From the NCBI RefSeq assembly GCF_964259225.1, contig NZ_CAXVKN010000046.1: DNA of 19,160 bases; one strand, 5' to 3'. The notes beneath the pieces are model-generated. The model made no database searches. It was given only the letters and a program-made list of their open reading frames with translations, and had not been told where the DNA came from. The position numbers and the translations under genes were made by a program. Source of the DNA: Catenibacterium mitsuoka_A. GTDB lineage: Bacteria; Bacillota_I; Bacilli_A; Erysipelotrichales; Coprobacillaceae. Of the stretch, positions 1 to 6,973 are shown piece after piece (positions within the stretch are counted from its first letter, which is position 1; every line of letters starts with the position of its first letter).

Positions 1-86
1 CGTAAGAGTTAATAATTGAACGCAGAAAATGGCTTAAATACTAGATTTTTGGCATAAGTTAGTTTTGTCAGAGAAATCTTATTTTC

Positions 87-120
87 GCCACACAGCGTTT
101 TTTTACGTTGTGTGGCTTTT
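87..120 (+). terminator. Intrinsic terminator or attenuator upstream of the MATE gene
   Basis: Arms 87-98 (GCCACACAGCGT) and 105-116 (ACGTTGTGTGGC) pair with one G-T wobble, followed by a run of seven T. It most simply ends a gene lying left of the window. The MATE ribosome binding site begins only about 10 nt after the T run, so an attenuator role in the MATE leader is also possible. Confidence 0.75.
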
Positions 121-141
121 TGTATGTTTAGGAGGAAAATT

Positions 142-1476
142 ATGAATCAAGATTATATGAAAACAAAGCCTATACTCCCTTTAGTATTATCAATGAGCTT
201 ACCAATGGTGTTATCAATGCTTGTTAATTCTCTCTACAATATCGTAGATAGTTTCTTCGTAGCGCGTATTAGTGAGAATGCAATGAATGCTTTATCTCTA
301 GTATTCCCTATTCAGAACCTTATTACTGCGATTGCCGTAGGGTTTGGTGTGGGCATGAATGCTGTGATTGCATTCTATCTAGGTACAGAGGATCATAAGA
401 AAGCTGAAGATTCTATGGCACAGGGATTATTACTTTCTGCAATACATGGAATAATCTTAATGATTGTCTGTGTTGTGTTTATTCCTAACTTCTTAAAATT
501 CTTTACAAATGATCCTGTTGTATTAAAGGATGGGATATTATATGGACGTATTGCCTTCTCATTCTCTTTTGTGATTCAGGTAGGTATTGCCTTTGAAAAG
601 ATCTATCAGTCTTTAGGACGTATGGCTCTCACTATGAAGATTATGATTATAGGATGTGTCACAAATATTATTCTTGATCCTATTTTAATATTTGGTTTAG
701 GTCCTATTCCTGCAATGGGTATTGCAGGAGCTGCGATTGCGACTGGTATTGGTCAGACAGTTCCTTTTATTCTATATCTATATTATTATAAGGTAGATTT
801 ACCACTACGTATTCATAAGGAAGCTTTAGAAAGTACTCGATATTATAAAAAGTTATATGGTATTGGTATTCCTGCTACTTTAAACATTGCTTTACCTTCT
901 GTTCTTATTTCTGTATTAAATGCGATTCTTATTTCTTATTCATCTATTTATGTTGTAGTACTAGGTATCTATTATAAGCTTCAGACATTTGTCTTTATGC
1001 CATCTAATGGAATCATCCAGGGTATTAGACCACTTGTTGGATATAACTATGGGGCTAAAGAATATAATCGTATTAATAAGATCTATAAGCTCACTCTTGG
1101 TTTGAGTTTAATTATTATGATTGCTGGAACACTTCTTTGTTTTGTATTCCCTAAAGAAATCATGGGACTCTTTACCAAGAATAAAGAAACACTTGATGCC
1201 GGTGTGATTGCCCTACGTATTATTAGTATTTCTTTTGTCTTTTCTTCACTCTCACTTACTTCAGGAGGTGTACTAGAAGGACTAGGTATGGGTATTCCAT
1301 CACTCATTATTTCTTTATGTCGATATGTTGTCATTATTCTTCCATGTGCGTATATTCTTTCTTCACTACTTGGACCAACTGGTGTATGGCATGCTTTCTG
1401 GATTACAGAAGTATTTACTGCAGTTATTTCCCTACTTATATATAAGAAGAAAAAGAAAGATTCATTTAACTTATGA
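142..1476 (+). CDS. MATE family multidrug/cation exporter
   Basis: Inner-membrane antiporter that would export cationic drugs or metabolites using a Na+ or H+ gradient. The 444-residue protein has the usual MATE length and is almost entirely hydrophobic helices with two homologous halves. The N-terminal segment with PLVLSMSLPMVLSMLVNSLY and the nearby IVDSFFVARIS is typical of MepA/NorM-like MATE proteins. I chose the ATG at 142 because AGGAGG lies at 130-135, six bases upstream; an in-frame GTG at 112 lies inside the terminator hairpin. The stop overlaps the start of the downstream TetR gene by 4 bp (ATGA), so the two are translationally coupled and the regulator probably controls this pump. 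The substrate cannot be read from sequence. Confidence 0.9.
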   Translation: MNQDYMKTKPILPLVLSMSLPMVLSMLVNSLYNIVDSFFVARISENAMNALSLVFPIQNLITAIAVGFGVGMNAVIAFYLGTEDHKKAEDSMAQGLLLSAIHGIILMIVCVVFIPNFLKFFTNDPVVLKDGILYGRIAFSFSFVIQVGIAFEKIYQSLGRMALTMKIMIIGCVTNIILDPILIFGLGPIPAMGIAGAAIATGIGQTVPFILYLYYYKVDLPLRIHKEALESTRYYKKLYGIGIPATLNIALPSVLISVLNAILISYSSIYVVVLGIYYKLQTFVFMPSNGIIQGIRPLVGYNYGAKEYNRINKIYKLTLGLSLIIMIAGTLLCFVFPKEIMGLFTKNKETLDAGVIALRIISISFVFSSLSLTSGGVLEGLGMGIPSLIISLCRYVVIILPCAYILSSLLGPTGVWHAFWITEVFTAVISLLIYKKKKKDSFNL

Positions 1477-2027
1477 GTGAAATCACAAAACATGCATTAG
1501 AAGATTCTTTAAAAGTATTACTCTTAAGAAAACCTTTCAATAAGATTACGATTGGTGATCTCACAAAAGAATGTGGTATTAACCGTATGACATTCTATTA
1601 TCACTTTACTGATATGCATCATTTACTTTCCTGGATCATCTTGGAGGAAATACATCAATTACTATTAGATACAAATATCTACCCTGAAAGATTTATTTGT
1701 CTTCTCTATAAGATGAAAGAAGACAAGGTCTATATTATGAATGTATATCATTCATTACATCAAGAAGAGCTTCAAAGCTATTTATCCCCGATGATTCAAG
1801 GACTGCTTAAAATGAAGATAGAGGAAGAAGCCCAAGAAATATCTATTAAAGAGTCAGATAAAGAATTTATTGCTCGCTTCTATTCTTATTGTATTGTTGG
1901 ATTATTGATTGACTGGGTGAAAGATGATATGAAAGAAAGTCCTGAGTTATTGTCTGATAAAATGAATGAAATTATGGATGGATGTATCAAAAGAGCTCTT
2001 AAAAGATTTGAAATTCATCAAAACTAA
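1473..2027 (+). CDS. TetR/AcrR family regulator, DhaS-like subtype
   Basis: DNA-binding regulator of 184 residues. The N-terminal helix-turn-helix (about residues 22-46) contains KITIGDLTKECGINRMTFYYHF, read here as ITIGDLTKECG then INRMTFYYHF, typical of TetR proteins. The opening MSEITKHALEDSLKVLL resembles the DhaS-like branch (regulators of dihydroxyacetone kinase type). The C-terminal half, which would bind ligand, is poorly conserved and gives no ligand. The gene overlaps the MATE gene by 4 bp and has no strong ribosome binding site of its own, so it probably depends on translational coupling. A local repressor of the MATE operon, possibly also of the oleate hydratase gene downstream, is the likeliest role (inference). 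Confidence 0.88.
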   Translation: MSEITKHALEDSLKVLLLRKPFNKITIGDLTKECGINRMTFYYHFTDMHHLLSWIILEEIHQLLLDTNIYPERFICLLYKMKEDKVYIMNVYHSLHQEELQSYLSPMIQGLLKMKIEEEAQEISIKESDKEFIARFYSYCIVGLLIDWVKDDMKESPELLSDKMNEIMDGCIKRALKRFEIHQN

Positions 2028-2059
2028 TAGTTTGATTAAAATTTTTACACTTGATTGGT

Positions 2060-2090
2060 CATGATAAGATATTTATCATGGCTTTTTGTT
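2060..2090 (+). terminator. Terminator after the TetR gene
   Basis: Perfect 8-bp stem CATGATAA (2060-2067) and TTATCATG (2073-2080) with loop GATAT, followed by GCTTTTTGTTTG. It separates the MATE-TetR operon from oleate hydratase. Confidence 0.8.
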
Positions 2091-2112
2091 TGTCTAAATT
2101 AAAATTTTAATA

Positions 2113-2139
2113 CTTGATTTATACTAGAGTCATATCAAG
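2113..2139 (+). promoter_or_regulatory. Putative -10 box within an operator-like inverted repeat, oleate hydratase leader
   Basis: CTTGAT (2113-2118) and ATCAAG (2134-2139) form a perfect 6-bp inverted repeat with a 15-nt spacer. The spacer holds a TATACT -10 box (2120-2125), and the right arm runs into the AAGGAGG ribosome binding site at 2137-2143. No good -35 hexamer lies at 16-18 nt. A related ACTTGATT stands at 2049-2056. The layout suits repressor binding, and the neighbouring TetR is a candidate; that link is inference. Confidence 0.4.
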
Positions 2140-2151
2140 GAGGTATGAATT

Positions 2152-3945
2152 ATGTATTATTCATCAGGAACTTATGAAGCATTTGCACATCCAGAAAAAC
2201 CAGAGGGTGTAGAAAAGAAATCAGCTTATATTATTGGAACAGGCTTGGCAGGTTTAACTGCTGCCTTCTATCTTGTAAGAGATGGGCAGATGCCCGGCAA
2301 TCATATTCATTTATTAGAAAAACTAGAACTTGCAGGAGGAAGCTGTGATGGTTATAAAGATGTTCATAAAGGCTTCTATATGCGTGGAGGACGTGAAATG
2401 GATAACCACTTTGAAATCATGTGGGATGTATTCCGTGATGTACCTTCTATTGAAACACCTAACGTATCTGTATTAGATGAATACTATTGGCTTAATAAGC
2501 ATGACCCTAACTACTCTTTATGTCGTGCAACGGTCAACAAGGGTGAAGATGCGCATACAGATAAATTATTTAAATTAGATAAAAATAGTGCTATGGCATT
2601 GTCTCAGCTCTTTATTACACCTGAAGTTAATCTAGAAGATAAGAAGATTTCAGATGTTTTACCGGAATCATTCTGGGAAACTAATTTCTGGTTATATTGG
2701 CAGACTATGTTTGCCTTCCAGAAATGGTCTAGTGCATTAGAAATGAAGCGTTATCTATGTCGTTATGTACATCATATTGATGGTTTACCAGACTTTAGTG
2801 CTTTAAGATTTACTAAGTATAATCAGTATGAAAGTATGATTTTACCTTTAATTGAATATTTAAAGAAACATGATGTGGATGTTCAGTTTGGTATGGATGT
2901 TAAGAATGTCGTTATTGAAGAAGCCAATGGCAAGAAAACAGCTAAAGAACTTATTTATGTAAAAGATAATAAAGAACAGTCTATTCCTTTAACTGCAGAT
3001 GATTTAGTCTTTATTACTAATGGATGTTGTACTGACACATCAAGTTATGGTGATCAGACTCATGCACCTGATTTATCTCATATTGTGAATGGCAAGGGTG
3101 AATCATGGGATTTGTGGAAGAATATTGCGAAACAGGCTAAACATGACGAATATGGACATCCTGATGTATTCTGCAGTGATACAGAAGCGACTAACTGGAT
3201 GAGTGCCACTGTAGAAACATCTAATGAAGATATTATTCAGCATATTATGAATATCTGTAAACGTGATCCTCGTGCTGGTAAAGTGACTACTGGTGGTATT
3301 GTGACTGTTAAGGATAGTGTGAATAATTGGTTCCTATCTTGGACTATTAACCGTCAGCCACAGTTTAAATCTCAGAATAAAGATACAGTACTTGTATGGC
3401 TCTATGCTCTTCATACTGATACAGAAGGTAACTATATCAAGAAAGCAATGAGAGATTGTACAGGTGAAGAAATCTGTCAGGAATGGCTCTATCATATTGG
3501 TATGGATGAAAGCAAGATCAAAGACTATTCAGAAAATGCATGTAATACAACAACATGCTTTATGCCTTATATCAATGCCTTCTTCCAGCCTAGAAAGAAT
3601 GTAGACCGTCCTAAAGTTGTACCAGAATGCGCAGTGAACTTCGCATTTATTGGACAGTTCGCAGAAACACCAAAAGATACTATCTTTACGACTGAATATT
3701 CTATGCGTACAGGTATGGAAAGTGTCTATACATTACTTAATGTAGATCGTGGTGTACCTGAAGTATGGGGTTCTCAATATGATATCAGAGAATTATTAAG
3801 AGCAGCTTATTATGCAGTAGATAAAAAGAAGATTAATGAGTTACCATTAAACTTCAAGGAAAAGATGCTTTTAAAGACTGTACTAAAGAATGTAGAAGGT
3901 ACAGATCTAGAACTCTTATTAAGAGATATAGGACTTATAGATTAA
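2152..3945 (+). CDS. ohyA: Oleate hydratase (MCRA family FAD-dependent fatty acid hydratase)
   Basis: Adds water across the cis-9 double bond of oleic and related unsaturated fatty acids to give 10-hydroxy acids (EC 4.2.1.53), usually at the inner face of the membrane, and detoxifies host or dietary fatty acids. The 597-residue length matches the short-form family. The FAD-binding GTGLAGLTAA lies at residues 29-38 and the acidic-lid motif RGGREMDNHFE at 78-88. E82 and Y201 fall at the same numbers as the residues I recall as catalytic in Staphylococcus aureus OhyA. AAGGAGG eight bases upstream supports the ATG at 2152. The gene is monocistronic between two terminators and lies just after a TetR/MATE pair. 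There is no sign of truncation. Confidence 0.95.
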   Translation: MYYSSGTYEAFAHPEKPEGVEKKSAYIIGTGLAGLTAAFYLVRDGQMPGNHIHLLEKLELAGGSCDGYKDVHKGFYMRGGREMDNHFEIMWDVFRDVPSIETPNVSVLDEYYWLNKHDPNYSLCRATVNKGEDAHTDKLFKLDKNSAMALSQLFITPEVNLEDKKISDVLPESFWETNFWLYWQTMFAFQKWSSALEMKRYLCRYVHHIDGLPDFSALRFTKYNQYESMILPLIEYLKKHDVDVQFGMDVKNVVIEEANGKKTAKELIYVKDNKEQSIPLTADDLVFITNGCCTDTSSYGDQTHAPDLSHIVNGKGESWDLWKNIAKQAKHDEYGHPDVFCSDTEATNWMSATVETSNEDIIQHIMNICKRDPRAGKVTTGGIVTVKDSVNNWFLSWTINRQPQFKSQNKDTVLVWLYALHTDTEGNYIKKAMRDCTGEEICQEWLYHIGMDESKIKDYSENACNTTTCFMPYINAFFQPRKNVDRPKVVPECAVNFAFIGQFAETPKDTIFTTEYSMRTGMESVYTLLNVDRGVPEVWGSQYDIRELLRAAYYAVDKKKINELPLNFKEKMLLKTVLKNVEGTDLELLLRDIGLID

Positions 3946-3985
3946 GAGCTGTAACAGATAAACAACTCATTACAGTTTCAAAAAA
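3946..3985 (+). other. Short hairpin with the GAGCTGTAAC stem motif
   Basis: Directly after the oleate hydratase stop, GAGCTGTAAC (3946-3955) partly pairs with TTACAG (3970-3975), leaving a 15-nt loop and TTTC after it. It is weaker than the terminator that follows. The same 10-mer appears in two true terminators of the window (4711 and 16156), so this may be a decayed member of that set. Confidence 0.45.
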
Positions 3986-3987
3986 GC

Positions 3988-4015
3988 AAAGAGCGGACCG
4001 ACGTCCGCTCTTTTG
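3988..4015 (+). terminator. Strong terminator of oleate hydratase
   Basis: AAAGAGCGGAC (3988-3998) and GTCCGCTCTTT (4003-4013) form an 11-bp perfect stem around a CGAC tetraloop, with a T run. It is the most GC-rich hairpin in the window. Confidence 0.93.
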
Positions 4016-4055
4016 TGGTATATTTAGTTTGCAATGATACACCAACAAGAATATC

Positions 4056-4090
4056 AGACATATGCACTACTAGATTTTCATATGTCTTTT
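4056..4090. repeat. Hairpin AGACATATG / CATATGTCT
   Basis: Perfect 9-bp inverted repeat (4056-4064 and 4079-4087) with a 14-nt loop and TTTT at its right edge. It could be a secondary terminator or the edge of a decayed mobile element; no flanking duplication was seen. Confidence 0.4.
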
Positions 4091-4364
4091 GAAATTCTAA
4101 AGTGAAAAGTTAAATTCCACTCTAAGAAATGCATAAAGTGTAGTTTGTAGTATGGCCATCCATCCCAATTTTTATTACTATAATTATAGGTAACCATCCT
4201 TATTTGTTTGCGGTAATCCCACAATACTATGAATTTTTATTACTACTCAAAGTATAATGGTAAATCCACGATTGAACAATTAAGGAGAGTTACTTTTTTG
4301 TTTTCTCGTCATTTTATATTATCTAATAAATCGTCACTGTGATGGTTGTCCATCCAGAATTTGA
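4091..4364. other. Non-coding, decayed sequence
   Basis: No credible gene. The stretch is AT-rich with frequent stops in all frames. Three loosely similar segments containing CCATCC occur near 4155-4165, 4190-4200 and 4345-4355. It precedes a transposase remnant and is probably mutated insertion-sequence DNA, but I cannot identify IS ends. Confidence 0.35.
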
Positions 4365-4640
4365 AGATACATAAACGACTGCAAGGAACTTGATGAATTT
4401 CATAAGGAAGCAAGAAAAAATATTACAAGAGAAAGAGATAAAAAAATCGTGTACAAGAGAGATAACAAAGCAAAAGAAACATTCGGTGATTTCAAAGAGA
4501 GTTACGGTCATGACAGACTCTACAGAAGAGGACATGACAATGTTCAGGTGGAGATGTATCTTGTTGCAATGGGGCATAATATCAGGAAATACCACAAACT
4601 GAAGATGAAACAAAAACGAAGAAATCAAGAAGATGTTTAG
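4365..4640 (+). pseudogene. C-terminal remnant of an IS1182-type transposase
   Basis: The frame open from 4365 to the TAG at 4638 encodes about 91 residues with no credible start. It contains KETFGDFKESYGHDRL, then YRRGHDNVQVEMYLVAMG and HNIRKYHKLK. This matches the pattern E-x-FG-x-K...RG...V-x-x-E...N-I-x-K at the C terminus of DDE_Tnp_1_6 (IS1182-like) transposases. The glutamate in KETFG would be the last acidic residue of the DDE triad. The N-terminal two thirds is missing or unrecognisable, with a stop (TGA) at 4362. No terminal inverted repeats were found. The element is dead; the remnant marks this gap as an old insertion site. Confidence 0.65.
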
Positions 4641-4710
4641 ATTATTTATCAGATGATATTTTTTAAAGAAATAAAAAGGTTCTTTTTAAGTGCGTCTAAA
4701 ATATGAAAAA

Positions 4711-4765
4711 GAGCTGTAACGCTCAAGGTAGTAGTAAATACTACCTATTTGTTACAGCCCTTTTA
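4711..4765. terminator. Bidirectional compound terminator
   Basis: Outer stem GCTGTAAC (4713-4720) and GTTACAGC (4751-4758) encloses an inner stem GGTAGTA (4727-4733) and TACTACC (4739-4745). On the minus strand it is followed by CTCTTTTTC, ending the recombinase-like gene; on the plus strand by CCTTTT. Confidence 0.85.
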
Positions 4766-5203
4766 AAAAGGATAGAATGGATTGGGACTTTCTGGATCAT
4801 TATAAATAGCACAGTCCGTCTGCCATACCTCCATAGAATCTTTGATCAAAGAACATAAGTCATGATAACCCGCTTTATCTATCTCTCCATGGGCTAACAT
4901 AGATTTATAAAATTTCTTTATACTTGCCGCAGTTGACTTAATATTACCAGGCGTAGACCATAAACATTTACGGATATAGAAGTCTCCTAAATAATCATCA
5001 AGCATATTAAGCCCTTCTTCCATAGGATAAGCATCCCTATATAGTAAAAATTCATTAATATAGAATTCTACATTGGAAAGATGACGGCTAATAGTTTTAT
5101 CTTTTAAACCTGATTGAATAAGATCGTCTTTAAAAAGATCTAAAAGAAGATAGTTTCTTTCTTTGATTTTTTTGCATTCTTCAAGATATTGATCGTAGTC
5201 CAT
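4763..5203 (-). CDS. Recombinase-like protein with core-binding (SAM-like) domain only
   Basis: The 146-residue protein starts MDYDQYLEECKKIKERN. I chose the ATG at 5203 because AGAGGAAG lies just upstream; the longer frame begins before the predicted transcription start. The segment LIQSGLKDKTISRHLSNVEFYI (as LIQSGLKDKT + ISRHLSNVEFYI) and the later STAASIKKFYKSML resemble the N-terminal core-binding domain of tyrosine recombinases. No catalytic Arg-His-Arg-Tyr domain follows: the protein stops at a neat NPFYPF terminus. I recall similar stand-alone proteins in Firmicutes annotated only as recombinase or hypothetical. It is probably a complete protein rather than a truncation, since it has its own promoter and terminator. 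Its function is unknown; DNA binding is plausible. Confidence 0.75.
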   Translation of the reverse strand: MDYDQYLEECKKIKERNYLLLDLFKDDLIQSGLKDKTISRHLSNVEFYINEFLLYRDAYPMEEGLNMLDDYLGDFYIRKCLWSTPGNIKSTAASIKKFYKSMLAHGEIDKAGYHDLCSLIKDSMEVWQTDCAIYNDPESPNPFYPF

Positions 5204-5222
5204 AGTATAACTTCCTCTCTTC

Positions 5223-5262
5223 ATGATATAAATATCATACAATATTTATATTCACGTTACAA
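5223..5262 (-). promoter_or_regulatory. Promoter plus operator-like repeat for the recombinase-like gene
   Basis: On the minus strand, TTGTAA (complement of 5257-5262) and TATGAT (complement of 5234-5239) are 17 nt apart. The inverted repeat ATGATA (5223-5228) and TATCAT (5233-5238) overlaps the -10 box and is a candidate site for autoregulation. Confidence 0.6.
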
Positions 5263-5371
5263 TTTAAAAATTTGAATACCCATAAACCACAGGTATGCTA
5301 TAAAAAACGTTTTTAATCAGATCCTTTTAACACGCCGTTAGCAAGAATTCCCCCACATTATAGGAGGTGGG

Positions 5372-5410
5372 ATGAATTGCAATAAACACGGTGTTTTATT
5401 TTGCTCTTAA
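5372..5410 (+). other. Tiny ORF with a consensus Shine-Dalgarno
   Basis: AGGAGG at 5363-5368 stands four bases before an ATG opening a 12-codon frame (MNCNKHGVLFCS). It lies inside the hairpin described at 5329-5397. The ribosome-binding match may be accidental, since the same bases form the hairpin stem. Confidence 0.2.
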
Positions 5411-5432
5411 GAGATACAGGTTTAATAAACTA

Positions 5433-5459
5433 ACAAGCTAGTTATCCAGCTTGTTTTTT
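5433..5459 (+). terminator. Plus-strand terminator
   Basis: ACAAGCT (5433-5439) and AGCTTGT (5448-5454) with an 8-nt loop and six T. No plus-strand gene lies upstream for more than 700 bp apart from the transposase remnant, which supports a short local transcript. Confidence 0.8.
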
Positions 5460-5474
5460 CATATGGTGCTATAC

Positions 5475-5512
5475 AAAAAAGACGCTTCGCATTGAAACGT
5501 CCTTCTTGTATA
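5475..5512 (-). terminator. Terminator of the S51 peptidase gene
   Basis: On the minus strand GACGTTTC (5501-5494) pairs with GAAGCGTC (5488-5481) with one wobble, followed by six T. An outer TATACAA / TTGTATA pair (5470-5476 and 5506-5512) flanks it. A further hairpin, GTATTAAGA / TCTTAATAC (5562-5570 and 5588-5596), lies between it and the peptidase stop. Confidence 0.8.
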
Positions 5513-5616
5513 CAATTATGTTTTAAGGGGAGAGTTAAAAACAATTTTCTTTTGCTCTTGTGTATTAAGATATTTTTTAAGGGAGTTTCTTAATACATTT
5601 ATAATATAGCCCCTCT

Positions 5617-6339
5617 TTATGAATCCAATGTGAACATACAATCTTTTTCTTGTATAAGTGATTGTTTTCCTTTTTCTATTTTATAAGATAGTCCATGAAT
5701 CACTTCTTTGCCTTCATGAATATGGATAAAGCTTCCATCTACTAACACAATAAATGTTCTTTTGGCACTATCAGGATAGGCAATATCTTTGAATATATGT
5801 ACACCATCTAAACAATCATCATGTATTTCATTATAGTGCGGAATGATCATTGTTTGAGTGAGTTCTAACCCCGGAAGATATCTTTGATACTTCTTATCCA
5901 AATATTCTCCTGGGAGTTCAGGCATGGCGTATACAGTCTTTGCACAGTTCATAGAACCTGCACTGACGCCTACTATCACACCTTCATACTCCTTCAAATA
6001 CTTCTTTAAGTGGATTTCTCTAAAGAACTTGTTTTGAGTAGGCACATGTCCTCCTCCAAGTATGATAAGATCTGATTCTTTCACTAGTTCTTCTGTCTTC
6101 TCTTTGTTTCGATCATCCAGAATAGTAAATGTATCTACTAAGAAATGACTATTCATCAAGGCTTTCTTTTGGTAGTTTCCCCATTCATCATTATGAGTCG
6201 TATCAATTGGATCAGATGCTATATAAAGACAACGAATATGACGAGGAAGAACATCAAAAAGAAGAGAACGGAAACCATTCTCTTCATTAATATATTGACC
6301 ATTTAATGTTAAGTTTGAGCTTGTCAGAAATAAATGCAT
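5617..6339 (-). CDS. S51 family peptidase (peptidase E-like)
   Basis: Cytoplasmic serine peptidase of the class I glutamine amidotransferase-like fold. Family members (PepE) cleave Asp-X dipeptides; cyanophycinases belong to the same family. The 240 residues match the usual length. ILGGGHVPTQ lies at 93-102, the nucleophile elbow GVSAGS at 124-129 puts the catalytic serine at 126, and IIPHYNE at 165-171 supplies the likely catalytic His168. The ATG at 6339 was chosen because GAGAGG lies seven bases upstream. No signal peptide is seen. It has its own promoter and terminator, so it is probably monocistronic. The exact substrate is not determined by these motifs. Confidence 0.88.
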   Translation of the reverse strand: MHLFLTSSNLTLNGQYINEENGFRSLLFDVLPRHIRCLYIASDPIDTTHNDEWGNYQKKALMNSHFLVDTFTILDDRNKEKTEELVKESDLIILGGGHVPTQNKFFREIHLKKYLKEYEGVIVGVSAGSMNCAKTVYAMPELPGEYLDKKYQRYLPGLELTQTMIIPHYNEIHDDCLDGVHIFKDIAYPDSAKRTFIVLVDGSFIHIHEGKEVIHGLSYKIEKGKQSLIQEKDCMFTLDS

Positions 6340-6358
6340 AATAATACCTCTCTTTACT

Positions 6359-6387
6359 AGTATACATACAAGTAAGTAATTAATCAA
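6359..6387 (-). promoter_or_regulatory. Sigma-A promoter of the S51 peptidase gene
   Basis: On the minus strand TTGATT (complement of 6382-6387) and TATACT (complement of 6359-6364) are exactly 17 nt apart, about 20 bases before the start codon. Confidence 0.72.
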
Positions 6388-6403
6388 TATATGTACGTAC
6401 AGG

Positions 6404-6427
6404 CAAAAAGACTTCCGAGGAAGTCTT
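6404..6427 (-). terminator. luxS terminator
   Basis: Perfect 8-bp stem AAGACTTC (6408-6415) and GAAGTCTT (6420-6427) with a 4-nt loop. The minus-strand T run follows. The first arm overlaps the luxS stop codon. Confidence 0.88.
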
Positions 6428-6905
6428 AGTCTGGATATACTAAATGTTCTTCTGTAATATTCTTAAGAGTGTTATCTAAGAATCTTTTAGCAACAATTTT
6501 AGTAAGAGGTAAGTTCATATCAAGATAGTTACCACAATCTCTTGCTGCAGCACCTGGAACATCACCTTCGAATTCAGCCATGAAAGTAAACATTTCAGTC
6601 ACTAATCCTACAACATCCTTAGATTCTAAATCTCCTGCAAGAATCATATAGAATCCTGTACGACATCCCATAGGACCAAAGTAAATAACTTTTTCAGCCC
6701 ATTCCTTATGATTTCTTAAGAAAGTGGCACCTAAATGTTCCATTGTATGGATTTCAGCTGTATTAATAACAGGTTCTCTGTTAGGAGCTGTCATACGAAT
6801 ATCAAAAGTAGTGATAACTTCTTCTCCTACCTTATCTTTTCTAGATACATAAATACCTGGTAATAAAGTTAAATGATTCACTGTAAAGCTTGCGATTTTG
6901 TTCAT
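6426..6905 (-). CDS. luxS: S-ribosylhomocysteine lyase LuxS
   Basis: Cleaves S-ribosylhomocysteine to homocysteine and DPD, the precursor of autoinducer-2, in the activated methyl cycle. The 159-residue protein has the zinc motif HTMEH (His53, His57) and the third ligand Cys124 in ARDCGN. Catalytic Glu56 and Cys81 (GPMGCRTGFY) are also present, so all key residues are intact. I chose the ATG at 6905 (MNKIASFTVNHL) over a TTG nine codons upstream because AAAGGA stands before it and the family starts here. A TATAAT-like -10 (complement of 6948-6953) lies upstream, without a clear -35. The gene is monocistronic; no pfs gene is seen in the window, so the nucleosidase step must be encoded elsewhere. 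Confidence 0.97.
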   Translation of the reverse strand: MNKIASFTVNHLTLLPGIYVSRKDKVGEEVITTFDIRMTAPNREPVINTAEIHTMEHLGATFLRNHKEWAEKVIYFGPMGCRTGFYMILAGDLESKDVVGLVTEMFTFMAEFEGDVPGAAARDCGNYLDMNLPLTKIVAKRFLDNTLKNITEEHLVYPD

Positions 6906-6973
6906 GCTAGTTCTTTTCCTTTCTATCTCCAATTAGTTAATATAATAATTATATACAATATTAACAGTTGAAG

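Larger units (their letters stand above)
5296..5459 (+). ncRNA. Candidate structured small RNA
   Basis: An extended -10 element TGCTATAAA (5296-5304) precedes a nested imperfect hairpin at 5329-5397. Its outer arms are AACAC...GGTGTT, the middle GCAAGAATTC...GAATTGC, and the inner CCCAC...GTGGG. A clean terminator follows at 5433-5459. All lie on the plus strand between two minus-strand genes, so a separate transcript of about 150 nt is conceivable. The hairpin also resembles the right-end structure of IS200/IS605 (TnpB) elements, so a remnant of such an element is the main alternative. No -35 box is clear. The rest of 5243-5616 holds only terminators and hairpins. Confidence 0.35.

Noticed and set aside
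112..141. GTG at 112 as start of the MATE protein
   Set aside because: It lies inside the terminator hairpin, has no ribosome binding site and adds 10 untypical residues, while the ATG at 142 has AGGAGG six bases upstream.
1083..1493. Minus-strand open frame opposite the MATE gene
   Set aside because: Shadow frame: no ribosome binding site, no recognisable domain, and the plus strand codes for a clear family.
4150..4360. Three CCATCC-containing segments as a repeat array
   Set aside because: The similarity covers only a few bases, spacing is irregular (about 35 and 155 bp), and there is no further structure.
4390..4602. 70-codon plus-strand frame overlapping the transposase remnant
   Set aside because: It is a shifted frame; the homology to IS1182-type transposases lies in the frame from 4365 to 4640.
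4323..4628. 101-codon minus-strand frame opposite the transposase remnant
   Set aside because: Cysteine- and phenylalanine-rich shadow frame without a ribosome binding site.
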